A DNA stretch of 33,887 nucleotides from Enterococcus sp. (GTDB lineage Bacteria; Bacillota; Bacilli; Lactobacillales; Enterococcaceae): positions 1 through 33,887 of the forward strand of contig NZ_JALAHI010000086.1 of assembly GCF_022711995.1 (NCBI RefSeq), read 5' to 3'. Under the pieces are notes generated by a model. It saw nothing but the letters and a program-made list of their open reading frames with translations. It was not told the DNA's origin and did no database searches. This document shows, piece after piece, positions 25,503-33,399 of this stretch. The position numbers and the translations under genes are program-made. Within the stretch, counting starts at the first letter, position 1; every line of letters starts with the position of its first letter.

Positions 25503-26666
25503 ATGACAGAAAAAGTATTTGATTGTGTCGCAACCGCTGCTAGTGGGTTAGAAGCATTAGTAGGAAAAGAATTGCGCGATTTAGGCATTGATTGCCAAGT
25601 AGAAAATGGCCGGGCTCGTTTCAAAGGAACGATCGAGACCATTGCAACCGCTAATCTTTGGTTGCGAACAGCTGACCGCATCAAGATCGTGGTGGGGGAA
25701 TTTGATGTATACACATTTGATGAATTATTTGAACAAGTCAAAGCATTGCCTTGGGAAGATTTTTTACCGCTAGATGCAGAGTTTCCAGTTGCTGGTAAAT
25801 CCATCAAATCGAAATTATTCAGTGTGCCTGATTGTCAAGCGATCACAAAAAAAGCGATTGTTAACCGTCTAAGGGAAGTTTATCATCGCCCAGCAAGTGT
25901 GCCGTTAACTGAAAGTGGCGCTTTTTTCCAGCTGGAAGTAGCTCTATTAAAAAATCACGCTATGATCACACTGGATACCACCGGACCGAGCTTATTCAAA
26001 CGAGGCTATCGGTTAGAAAAGGGTGGGGCGCCTTTAAAAGAAAATATGGCTGCTGCATTAGTCCTATTGACCAACTGGCGCAAAGACCGACCATTTGTTG
26101 ATCCTGTATGTGGATCCGGTACACTGTGTATCGAAGCTGCATTGATCGGTCACAATATTGCTCCTGGATTCAATCGTTCCTTCGTTTGTGAAACTTGGAA
26201 TTGGGTGCCAAAAGAAGTATTTGAGAAAGTACGGGCGCAAGCGGAAGAAGCGGCAGATTATGACATTCAACTGGATATCATGGGTTCGGATATCAATGGT
26301 CGGATGATCGAAATCGCCAAAGCAAATGCGGAAGAGATTGGCCTAGGTGATTCCATTACCTTTAAACAACAAGCAGTCAAAGATTTTAAAACGGAGAAAG
26401 AATATGGCGTCATCGTTGCCAACCCACCATATGGGGAACGTTTAGGGGAAGAAGAGACTGTTCAACGCTTGTACCAAGAAATGGGCCAAGTCTTCCGGCC
26501 ATTAAAAACTTGGAGCAAATATATTTTGACCAGTGACCTTACGTTTGAGACCCACTATGGGGAAAAAGCAACCAAGAAACGCAAACTTTATAATGGGGCG
26601 TTGCGCACAGACTTCTTCCAATATTGGGGCAGTCGTCCGCCACGTAAAAAGGAGACGGTTGAATGA
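25503..26666 (+). CDS. THUMP-domain rRNA methyltransferase (YpsC/RlmL-like)
   Basis: A class I SAM-dependent RNA methyltransferase, probably making N2-methylguanosine in 23S rRNA by analogy with the RlmL N-terminal half. The 387-aa product has a ferredoxin-like and THUMP region (about 1-160). The SAM motif DPVCGSGTLCIEAALIG is at 200-216, and the catalytic NPPYGERL at 307-314 is diagnostic for amino-group methylation. The start is ATG 25503 after AAGGAG at 25491-25496. An upstream extension would run through rnpB and is rejected. It overlaps the M32 peptidase gene by 4 nt (ATGA). Confidence 0.92.
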   Translation: MTEKVFDCVATAASGLEALVGKELRDLGIDCQVENGRARFKGTIETIATANLWLRTADRIKIVVGEFDVYTFDELFEQVKALPWEDFLPLDAEFPVAGKSIKSKLFSVPDCQAITKKAIVNRLREVYHRPASVPLTESGAFFQLEVALLKNHAMITLDTTGPSLFKRGYRLEKGGAPLKENMAAALVLLTNWRKDRPFVDPVCGSGTLCIEAALIGHNIAPGFNRSFVCETWNWVPKEVFEKVRAQAEEAADYDIQLDIMGSDINGRMIEIAKANAEEIGLGDSITFKQQAVKDFKTEKEYGVIVANPPYGERLGEEETVQRLYQEMGQVFRPLKTWSKYILTSDLTFETHYGEKATKKRKLYNGALRTDFFQYWGSRPPRKKETVE

Positions 26667-28156
26667 AAGAACAAGAATTTCTGAAAGAACTCAAAGAACT
26701 TGACCTGTTATCACAAGCAATGGGCATCCTTGGTTGGGATACTCAGACGGGAATGCCGGAGAAAGCCAGCGAATACCGCAGTGAAGTCGATAGCTATTTG
26801 TATGGCTTGTACTTTGAAAAAAAGGTTGGCCCTACGATCCAAGAAGCAATTACTTACTTTGGGCAACACCCTGAAGAATTATCGGAAGTGGGAAAAGCTG
26901 CCTACCAATTGGTCAAAGAAGAATATGAACTGCAAAAAAATGTGCCGAATGAATTAGCCATCGAAGCGTCTGCAGCTACTTCCAGAGCTCATACGGCTTG
27001 GACAAAAGCCCGTAAAGCCAAAGATTTTTCCTTGTTCAAAGAGGCATTGTCTGAGAATATTCGTTTGACAAAAGCGTTGATTCCTTACTGGAAAAAAGAA
27101 GAACGGACCAACTATGACGTCCTTTTGAATCAGTATGAACCGAATATGACCGTTGAGATCCTGGACAATGTGTTTGCGCAAGTGCGTGACGGGATCATGG
27201 ATATTCGTCGTCAATTGGAAAAAGGCACGCCGCCAGATACATCAATCTTGTCCCGTAAAATGACCGAAGCGCAACAACGGAAATTCATCTCCAAAGTCAT
27301 CACAGACTTAGGGTATGATTTCTCTCGCGGACGGTTAGACAATACGGTGCATCCTTTTGCGACTGGGATCAATCACAACGATGTTCGCTTGACGACGCGT
27401 TGGAATGAAGAAGATTTTTCGATGGGAATTTTCGGTGTGATCCATGAAGCAGGACACGGCATGTACGAACAAAATATCGACGAAAAATTTGAAGGAACAC
27501 CAGCTCACGAAGGAGCATCCATGGGGATTCACGAATCGCAATCCTTATTTAATGAAATCATCATCGGCAGCAACCGGAATTTTTGGGAGAAACAATACCC
27601 TTATTTCCAAGAATGCGCCGAAGGAACCTTCGATGACGTTTCCTTTGAGACCTTCTATAATGCCTTGAAATTCACCAAAGCAAGTTTGATTCGTATCGAA
27701 GCCGATAGCTTGACCTATGTCCTGCATATCATCATCCGTTATGAAATCGAAAAAATGATTTTTAATGAAGAAGTGAATGTGGAAGATCTGCCAACTATTT
27801 GGAATGATAAATATGAAGAATATTTAGGTGTACGCCCACAAAATGATTTAGAAGGGATCTTGCAAGATGTTCACTGGTCTGGATCCAGCTTTGGTTATTT
27901 CCCGTCTTACGCATTAGGCTATATGTATGCGGCACAGCTTCTCCATGCCATGGAAAAAGAAGTGGACGTCGATGCCGTATTGGCTTCTGATGATTATTCA
28001 GAAATCCGTCAATGGTTGACTACACATATCCATCAATATGGGGCTTCTAAAAAACCAAATCAATTGATTTTGGATGCGACAGGTGAACTGTTAAATCCTC
28101 AATACCTATTGGATTATTTGCGGAAAATCTATTTTTCTGTTTATCAGATCCGATAA
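26663..28156 (+). CDS. M32-family metallocarboxypeptidase
   Basis: Cytosolic zinc carboxypeptidase (Taq carboxypeptidase/YpwA type) removing C-terminal residues from peptides. The 497-aa length is normal. The family zinc motif HEAGH is at 261-265 and the HESQS segment at about 291 supplies the third ligand. Family motifs DTQTGMP (26-32) and HPFATG (230-235) are also visible. Translation is coupled to the rRNA methyltransferase by an ATGA overlap, with AAGGAGA upstream. The transcript probably ends at the hairpin repeat at 28165-28200. Confidence 0.94.
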   Translation: MKEQEFLKELKELDLLSQAMGILGWDTQTGMPEKASEYRSEVDSYLYGLYFEKKVGPTIQEAITYFGQHPEELSEVGKAAYQLVKEEYELQKNVPNELAIEASAATSRAHTAWTKARKAKDFSLFKEALSENIRLTKALIPYWKKEERTNYDVLLNQYEPNMTVEILDNVFAQVRDGIMDIRRQLEKGTPPDTSILSRKMTEAQQRKFISKVITDLGYDFSRGRLDNTVHPFATGINHNDVRLTTRWNEEDFSMGIFGVIHEAGHGMYEQNIDEKFEGTPAHEGASMGIHESQSLFNEIIIGSNRNFWEKQYPYFQECAEGTFDDVSFETFYNALKFTKASLIRIEADSLTYVLHIIIRYEIEKMIFNEEVNVEDLPTIWNDKYEEYLGVRPQNDLEGILQDVHWSGSSFGYFPSYALGYMYAAQLLHAMEKEVDVDAVLASDDYSEIRQWLTTHIHQYGASKKPNQLILDATGELLNPQYLLDYLRKIYFSVYQIR

Positions 28157-28164
28157 AAAGCACG

Positions 28165-28200
28165 AGCGTGGGACAAAGGAAAACACTTTTGTTCCACGCT
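28165..28200. repeat. Hairpin repeat (GTGGGACAAA family)
   Basis: AGCGTGGGACAAAGG (28165-28179) pairs with CTTTTGTTCCACGCT (28186-28200) around AAAACA. The same sequence occurs inverted at 20890-20928. It may act as a terminator after the M32 gene, although only TT follows the stem. Confidence 0.75.
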
Positions 28201-28233
28201 TTAAACACGCATAAAGGACAGGAGTGGCGATAA

Positions 28234-28875
28234 ATGGCTGAAATGGCACCAATCTATGAGTATGCCAAATTGATTTTAGGATCTGATTACACAGGACATG
28301 GGTTCGATCATGTCAACCGCGTAGCGGCCATGGCTAAGCAGATTATCGCTGAAGATCAATTACAGGTAGATGATTTTGTTGTGGAATCAGCGGCGATTTT
28401 GCACGATACCATCGATGATAAAGTGGTGGCAGATGTGACCAAAGCCAAAGCAGAGGTAGAAAATTGCCTGCGGGGCGCAGGAGCAACCCCAGAACAAATC
28501 AGCCATGTATTCACGATCATTGAGAATCTTTCTTTCTCAAAGGAATTGCTGGCAGGAGCGCAGGTGACTTTATTAGAAGGACAAATCGTGAAAGATGCGG
28601 ATCGCTTAGATGCATTAGGAGCGATTGGAATTTTGCGTACCAGTTATTTTGGCGGTGCCCATCAGCATCCGATCCATGAGTCTGAACGCGCGCCGAAGAC
28701 CTTTACGGATCATGCGGATTACCGAAAAGGCACCACAGTGATCAATCATTTTTATGAAAAATTATTTCTTTTGCCCGAAAAAATGCATACGGCATTCGGC
28801 AAAAAAGAAGCCTTACGGCGAAAAGAATTTATGACCGCTTTTCTAACGGAATTTTATCAAGAGTGGGATGTTTAG
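28234..28875 (+). CDS. HD-domain phosphohydrolase (YpgQ/YedJ-like)
   Basis: The 213-aa HD-superfamily protein resembles YpgQ of B. subtilis, a metal-dependent nucleotide pyrophosphohydrolase. Metal ligands are His26 (GHGFDH), the His57-Asp58 pair (ILHDTIDD) and the later Asp in VKDADRLDALG (about 128). The YFGGAHQHPIHE segment near 137-148 is typical of this subgroup. Nucleotide substrate is inferred from the family. GGAG lies upstream of the ATG. It is separated from the M32 gene by the hairpin repeat, so may be a separate unit. Confidence 0.87.
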   Translation: MAEMAPIYEYAKLILGSDYTGHGFDHVNRVAAMAKQIIAEDQLQVDDFVVESAAILHDTIDDKVVADVTKAKAEVENCLRGAGATPEQISHVFTIIENLSFSKELLAGAQVTLLEGQIVKDADRLDALGAIGILRTSYFGGAHQHPIHESERAPKTFTDHADYRKGTTVINHFYEKLFLLPEKMHTAFGKKEALRRKEFMTAFLTEFYQEWDV

Positions 28876-28953
28876 CAATTTTTAATCTTTGATTCGATTC
28901 CTTTGTGTTTCCTCCATATTTATCTATAATTGTAAATAAGGGGAGGGATGGAT

Positions 28954-29313
28954 ATGTATTACAAACAAGCACTGAAGCCGAATGAACTATTACCAGCACT
29001 TTCTGATTCTGGAGAATGTTTTTTTGTCATTCGAGCTGCATTACCCATCCGGAATTATCAAGTGGCCATCTATCGCTATGATGGTGAGTATTTTTTATTG
29101 CAAGATGAACGTTTGTTCAATCAAATCTCTAGTATTTCCAGAGAAAGGCAAGGAGATGAAGAACAAATCCTGCCATATATCGAAGAAGCATTGGAGGACA
29201 ATCATTATTTCCTAGTGGAAAAAGAATTTATCCGCTTGGATCTAGTGACGCTACAAAAAATGACCAACATTCAATCGTTTGAAATATTGTTTTATGAATT
29301 TTTTGATATTTGA
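28954..29313 (+). CDS. Unknown small acidic protein A
   Basis: I do not recognise this protein of about 119 aa. It is soluble and acidic, with alternating hydrophobic residues (FFVIRAALPIRNYQVAIYRY at about 23-42, then EYFLLQDE) suggesting a beta-rich fold, and an aromatic C-terminus (EILFYEFFDI). No signal peptide or catalytic motif is visible. The start is ATG 28954, 6 nt after GGGAGGG; the ATG two codons earlier abuts the ribosome binding site. A perfect TATAAT lies at 28925-28930 with a weak -35. It is 11 nt upstream of the next small gene and cotranscribed with it. Confidence 0.72.
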   Translation: MYYKQALKPNELLPALSDSGECFFVIRAALPIRNYQVAIYRYDGEYFLLQDERLFNQISSISRERQGDEEQILPYIEEALEDNHYFLVEKEFIRLDLVTLQKMTNIQSFEILFYEFFDI

Positions 29314-29324
29314 GGTGAGACGTG

Positions 29325-29546
29325 ATGAAAAAAACGGAATACCTAACTATTGAAGATGCAGCACTCGCTGATTTATTTCGGGATTTGGGAGATACATACA
29401 GCAACCTTGAATTGATCGACGAAGAGAAAAATTTAGATGTTGTCGTGGTGTCAAACAGTGATTGGCAATATCTGTTAGAACAATTAAATGACGAAGTCAA
29501 AGAGCAATTCCTAGAACAATCCGAAACCGATTTTCTAGATGAGTAA
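29325..29546 (+). CDS. Unknown small acidic protein B
   Basis: A 73-aa acidic protein (many Asp and Glu, ending in SETDFLDE) with no recognised domain, signal or membrane segment. It is predicted to be mostly helical with one central strand (LDVVVVSNSDW). The ATG at 29325 is 7 nt after AGGTG; GTG one codon upstream is possible. The close spacing to protein A suggests the two act together or are co-regulated. It ends near a convergent membrane protein gene. Confidence 0.68.
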   Translation: MKKTEYLTIEDAALADLFRDLGDTYSNLELIDEEKNLDVVVVSNSDWQYLLEQLNDEVKEQFLEQSETDFLDE

Positions 29547-29603
29547 AAAACAGCGGCCCCCTCACTGAAGGATCAGGGCTAAATCTCAACGCAACATAAA
29601 AAA

Positions 29604-29692
29604 ATCCGATCGATAGACGAAGCGTACCATATACTGACAAGGTGCAATTAGATAGGTCAGCGGGACATTCAGCTATCTTTCGGATCGTTTTT
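29604..29692. terminator. Branched bidirectional terminator
   Basis: ATCCGA and GATAG (29604-29616) pair with CTATC and TTCGGAT (29673-29685) across a small internal loop. A second helix, CTGAC / GTCAG (29634-29638 with 29656-29660), lies inside. A and T tracts border both sides, so it can serve the convergent genes ending at 29546 (+) and 29752 (-). The remainder of the 29547-29751 gap shows no gene. Confidence 0.65.
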
Positions 29693-29751
29693 TTTGTGAT
29701 GCGAGAGAATTTCAGTGTAGCCTTCAATCAAGTGAGCATTCAACGATACGC

Positions 29752-30078
29752 TTATTTAGATTGCAGGCGGATTTTTTTGATTTTAGCATAACCACGAAAA
29801 ATATTGCGAATCACCAATAGCAGACCAATCAGTAATGGGATGGCTAATAAATATAGGGGATAGCCGTGGGTATGTTCCACTGCTGCAGCGTTCGTTTTTG
29901 TTACTTCTGTCAATGCTTGTTGGATCACTTGAAAGCTAAATACACTCAAAAATCCGGCAATGATGAAAAGAACAAAGCCTAAGTAAGGAATATGAGACGA
30001 ACGGCGAAAAAGTGCAAAGCCGATATAGAGCAATAAAAGAAAAAATGGCACACCAAAAGCAAAATAAGGATTCAACAT
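29752..30078 (-). CDS. Small integral membrane protein, unknown function
   Basis: A 108-aa protein with three predicted membrane helices (about 4-24, 32-52 and 75-95), an external loop containing EHTHGY and a basic cytoplasmic end (RGYAKIKKIRLQSK). I do not recognise the family. The start is ATG 30078, 9 nt after AAAGGAGG; the longer in-frame ATG at 30102 lies upstream of that site and would translate through it. It is divergent from the VanZ-RDD gene and convergent with small protein B. Confidence 0.7.
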   Translation of the reverse strand: MLNPYFAFGVPFFLLLLYIGFALFRRSSHIPYLGFVLFIIAGFLSVFSFQVIQQALTEVTKTNAAAVEHTHGYPLYLLAIPLLIGLLLVIRNIFRGYAKIKKIRLQSK

Positions 30079-30172
30079 GTTTTTTAACCTCCTTTTATTC
30101 ATGATACTCCAAATTGCAAGATTTGGGAATTAAGGTGTAAAATAAAAAGGAAATAGATTTTGGGAGGAAGTT

Positions 30173-31330
30173 ATGTCAGCTTATCTGATGCCGATCAAGG
30201 TTGCACTATTGTTATTTCCCTTCTTAGCATTTGCAATTTCTTCGATCTTTTTTGTACGTCAATACCGGAAATACGGAAGGTTTATTTTATCACGGGCAAT
30301 TGTTCTCTATTCATTTGTCTTTTATTTGCTTTGTGCTTATTTCTTGGTCATTTTGCCATTACCAAGTATTGAAGAAGTCGCACAAATGACTGGTCCAAAA
30401 ATGGAATGGCACTTAGGTGCTTCCTGGCAGCACTTTTTGCAGCAAACGGTGCTGCAAATCGGTGAACCATCAACTTATTTACCTGCATTAAAGCAAAACG
30501 TAGTCTTAGAGCCATTATTCAATCTTTTTTTGACACTGCCCTTTGGTGTCTATCTTCGCTACTACTTTAAATGGTCCTTTCCAAAGACGATCCTAGCCTC
30601 ATTTTGTTTGTCACTTTTCTTTGAATTGACGCAGTTGACGGGATTGTACTTTATTTATCCGCGGCCTTATCGTTTGTTTGACGTCAATGATTTATTTGTC
30701 AATACGCTGGGGGGAACCATCGGTTATTTGGTGGCGCCAGTGTTTACCTTTTTGTTACCCACTCGTGAGGAAATGGATGCTGTCTCTTATGCCAAAGACA
30801 CGCGAGTTACCTTTACCCGGCGAATCGTTGCTTGGCTGATTGATTGGGGTATTCTCAATCTTTTCAGTGGATTGTTGCTGACACTTCTGCGTTTAGGCTG
30901 GAAAAAAGAGTTGGCTGATTTTACCAATGATTACTGGTATTTTGCGCTTGAGGTGTTGTTGTATTTTGTTTTGCTGGCGTATTTGCTCAATGGACAAACC
31001 ATCGGCAAAAAACTGGTTCGCATTCGGGTGATGGAAGAGAATCATTCACGAGTTCGTCTGCTGACATTATTTAAACGGTATGGACTGGTCTATTTGGTCT
31101 ATGTCAGTGTGTCGAGAGTCAATGAATTGTTTGCTCCGTTTCTTCAGTCAGACAATCAACTGCTATTGCCAGTCAGTTTACTGATCGTGTTGATTTTTGG
31201 TTTGATCCAGGTGGGTTTTTATTGCAATATCCTCTGGGCAGCCTTTAAAAAACAACCGCGATTCTTTTATGAAAAAAGAACCGCCACCTATTTGGTAAGT
31301 ACGGTTCAGCGAAACAACGTTAGGAATTAA
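30173..31330 (+). CDS. VanZ-RDD two-domain membrane protein
   Basis: The 385-aa polytopic protein joins an N-terminal VanZ-like domain (about 1-205), with the signature ELTQLTGLYFIYPRPYRLFD followed by VNDLFVNTLGGTIGY, to a C-terminal RDD domain (about 212-365) starting RRIVAWLIDW and including NGQTIGKKLVRIRV. VanZ-like proteins are known for low-level teicoplanin resistance, but most chromosomal members are uncharacterised. RDD domains are poorly defined membrane modules sometimes tied to transport. No vancomycin cluster is present. GGGAGGA precedes the ATG. It is upstream of cshB, which has its own promoter. Confidence 0.85.
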   Translation: MSAYLMPIKVALLLFPFLAFAISSIFFVRQYRKYGRFILSRAIVLYSFVFYLLCAYFLVILPLPSIEEVAQMTGPKMEWHLGASWQHFLQQTVLQIGEPSTYLPALKQNVVLEPLFNLFLTLPFGVYLRYYFKWSFPKTILASFCLSLFFELTQLTGLYFIYPRPYRLFDVNDLFVNTLGGTIGYLVAPVFTFLLPTREEMDAVSYAKDTRVTFTRRIVAWLIDWGILNLFSGLLLTLLRLGWKKELADFTNDYWYFALEVLLYFVLLAYLLNGQTIGKKLVRIRVMEENHSRVRLLTLFKRYGLVYLVYVSVSRVNELFAPFLQSDNQLLLPVSLLIVLIFGLIQVGFYCNILWAAFKKQPRFFYEKRTATYLVSTVQRNNVRN

Positions 31331-31340
31331 GCGGGAAATA

Positions 31341-31349
31341 TGCTATAAT
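31341..31349 (+). promoter_or_regulatory. Extended -10 promoter of cshB
   Basis: TGCTATAAT is a TGn-extended perfect -10 about 33 nt before the cshB start. The -35 region is weak. Confidence 0.62.
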
Positions 31350-31381
31350 CCATAAGATGTCATTAGAAAGAAGGTGTTTGA

Positions 31382-32728
31382 ATGTCTTTTGAGTCATTTA
31401 AATTTCAACCATTTATTTACGAAGCGTTAGCGGAGAAGAAATTTACTTCACCAACAGAAGTTCAAGAAAAACTGATCCCTGTGATCCAAAAAGGCCGCAG
31501 TGTCGTGGGGCAATCCCAAACCGGAAGTGGGAAGACCCATACATTTTTGCTGCCTTTGATGGATCAGATCGATCCTCAAAAGGATGAAGTGCAAGTTGTC
31601 ATTACTGCGCCTAGTCGTGAGTTAGCAACACAAATTTATCAAGCGGCCAAACAAGTGGCTGAATACCAACAACCAGAGATTCGTGTGACCAATTTTGTGG
31701 GCGGCACGGACAAGCAGCGTCAAATCGACCGTTTGCAAAACCAACAGCCCCAATTGGTTATTGGGACACCAGGCCGAATTTTGGATATGATCAATGAACA
31801 AGCATTGGCTGTGCATACGGCAAAAGCCTTTGTCATTGATGAAGCAGATATGACATTGGATATGGGCTTTTTGGAAGAAGTGGACCAAATCGCTAGTCGA
31901 TTGCCGGAAAAACTGCAAATGTTGGTATTCTCGGCGACGATTCCAGAAAAACTGCGCCCATTTTTGAAAAAATATCTTGAAAATCCATTGATCGAAGAGA
32001 TTCGTCCGAAAGCAGTCATCTCTGAATCCATTGAAAATTGGTTGATCTCAACCAAGGGCAAAGACAAAAATCAGTTGGTCTATCAACTGTTAACAACAGG
32101 GCATCCTTATTTGGCAATCGTTTTTGCCAATACCAAATCCCGTGTAGATGAATTAACTGACTATTTGAAAGAAAAAGGGCTGAAAGTCGCCAAGATCCAT
32201 GGCGATATCACTCCACGAGAACGCAAACGTGTGATGCGTCAAGTACAAAATTTAGAGTATCAATATGTAGTAGCGACGGATTTAGCTGCCCGAGGCATTG
32301 ATATCGAAGGGGTTTCCCATGTGATCAATGCAGAGATCCCCGCAGATTTGGATTTCTTTATTCACCGAGTAGGACGGACCGGCCGGAACAAGTTGGCTGG
32401 AACGGCGATCACGTTGTATGATCCGAGTGACGAACAAGCCATTCAAACCATCGAGGATCTAGGGGTTAAATTCCAACCAAAAGAAATCAAAAATGGAGAG
32501 ATCCTAGATACCTATGACCGGAATCGACGACAAAAACGTGAGAAAACAAGAGATGAACTAGATCCAACATTGATTGGATTGGTCAAAAAGAAAAAGAAAA
32601 AAATCAAACCTGGCTACAAGAAGAAAATTCAATGGGCCGTGGATAAGAAAAACAAAGAGAAACGTAAAATCGAACGACGTCAGACAACCCGTTCTGCACG
32701 TAAAAATAAAAAGAATTCTAGTATTTGA
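31382..32728 (+). CDS. cshB: DEAD-box RNA helicase CshB
   Basis: ATP-dependent RNA helicase of the CshB (YqfR) group, associated with cold-shock RNA unfolding and ribosome biogenesis. The 448-aa product has the Q motif region (FTSPTEVQ, 21-28), motif I SQTGSGKT (45-52), Ia PSRELA (77-82), Ib TPGR (129-132), II DEAD (153-156), III SAT (184-186), and motifs V and VI (ATDLAARGID and HRVGRTGR). A Lys/Arg-rich tail from about residue 380 should bind RNA. AAGAAGGTG precedes the ATG. A large structured element follows its stop. Confidence 0.92.
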   Translation: MSFESFKFQPFIYEALAEKKFTSPTEVQEKLIPVIQKGRSVVGQSQTGSGKTHTFLLPLMDQIDPQKDEVQVVITAPSRELATQIYQAAKQVAEYQQPEIRVTNFVGGTDKQRQIDRLQNQQPQLVIGTPGRILDMINEQALAVHTAKAFVIDEADMTLDMGFLEEVDQIASRLPEKLQMLVFSATIPEKLRPFLKKYLENPLIEEIRPKAVISESIENWLISTKGKDKNQLVYQLLTTGHPYLAIVFANTKSRVDELTDYLKEKGLKVAKIHGDITPRERKRVMRQVQNLEYQYVVATDLAARGIDIEGVSHVINAEIPADLDFFIHRVGRTGRNKLAGTAITLYDPSDEQAIQTIEDLGVKFQPKEIKNGEILDTYDRNRRQKREKTRDELDPTLIGLVKKKKKKIKPGYKKKIQWAVDKKNKEKRKIERRQTTRSARKNKKNSSI

Positions 32729-32734
32729 TTTTCA

Positions 32735-32897
32735 AAGGGACTGTGACTTAAGTCATCATCCAACAAGTAAAACCGAATCATATGCTATTGCTACAGATTC
32801 CTCTGACTTTTGCGACGAGGAGTCCCTGCACCGCAGGAGCAATACTAGGGACTGTTCGGATAGTGTTACTTGTAGGTGGCTTATGGCACAGCCCCTT
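32735..32897. repeat. About 160-nt multi-helix element after cshB
   Basis: Terminal arms AAGGGACTGTG (32735-32745) and CACAGCCCCTT (32887-32897) pair with one mismatch. The stem continues with AAGTCATC / GGTGGCTT (two G-U pairs) and ACAAGTAA / TTACTTGT. Inside are CCGAA / TTCGG, ATTGCT / AGCAAT or AGTCC / GGACT, CCTC / GAGG (32801-32820) and CTGC-ACC-GCAG (32826-32836). It may be a small non-autonomous repeat or a folded RNA. It contains no convincing reading frame. Confidence 0.6.
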
Positions 32898-32903
32898 CTT
32901 GGT

Positions 32904-33332
32904 TTAGAGAAGCTTTTTTTCCATTGCGACACAAAGAATCCCATCTTCTTCAAAAGGGGCTGAAACCAGTTTGTAGCCGCATTTCTGATAAAAGCCGACT
33001 GCTGCGATTTCAGAAGACAAAATCGAGCGGGAAAAGCCCTCAGCGATCGCTTTTTGCTCATAGGCTGTCAGCAGGTAACGTCCTATTCCTTGCTTTCGGT
33101 AGTTTTTAGCCACACAAAAGCGATCCGGCTGAATCCTTTTAGAATCCAACGATTGGTAGCGAATAGTGGCAATCGGTTCTTGTTCGTTTGCCAGCAAAAA
33201 ATAATCACAGAACTGATCGTTTTGATCAAATTCAAGTGCGGGAGAAATCCCTTGTTCTTCGACAAAGACGGCTTTTCGCAGGGCAAAAACCGCCTCTTTG
33301 ATCCAAGGATCATGGCCAAAATAAAGCTGCAT
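32904..33332 (-). CDS. GNAT-family N-acetyltransferase
   Basis: The 142-aa acetyl-CoA-dependent transferase fits the ElaA/YjcF-like GNAT subgroup. The N-terminal segment LRKAVFVEEQGIS (18-30) and the acetyl-CoA pyrophosphate loop RKQGIGRYLL (about 83-92) are visible, with the later GFYQKCGYK motif near 112-120. Substrate is unknown. AGGAGG lies 7 nt before the ATG. It is convergent with cshB and divergent from the truncated gene at the window end. Confidence 0.86.
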   Translation of the reverse strand: MQLYFGHDPWIKEAVFALRKAVFVEEQGISPALEFDQNDQFCDYFLLANEQEPIATIRYQSLDSKRIQPDRFCVAKNYRKQGIGRYLLTAYEQKAIAEGFSRSILSSEIAAVGFYQKCGYKLVSAPFEEDGILCVAMEKKLL

Positions 33333-33350
33333 CCTGTTTCCTCCTGATTC

Positions 33351-33359
33351 ATGGTATAC
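33351..33359 (+). promoter_or_regulatory. Candidate promoter of the terminal gene
   Basis: TGGTATACT is an extended -10 on the plus strand, 40 nt before the GTG start. The divergent region also holds the inverted repeat CAATC-TATATT-GATTG (33361-33376), a possible operator. Confidence 0.4.
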
Positions 33360-33399
33360 TCAATCTATATTGATTGTAGCAGATGAAAGGGGAAAGCTC

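Noticed and set aside
30160-30372. 70-codon frame at the start of the VanZ-RDD gene
   Set aside because: It is an alternative frame within the VanZ coding region; the VanZ frame has the proper ribosome binding site and conserved motifs.
32574-32963. 129-codon frame overlapping the end of cshB
   Set aside because: It is a different frame of cshB and then crosses the structured element; there is no ribosome binding site or protein-like composition.
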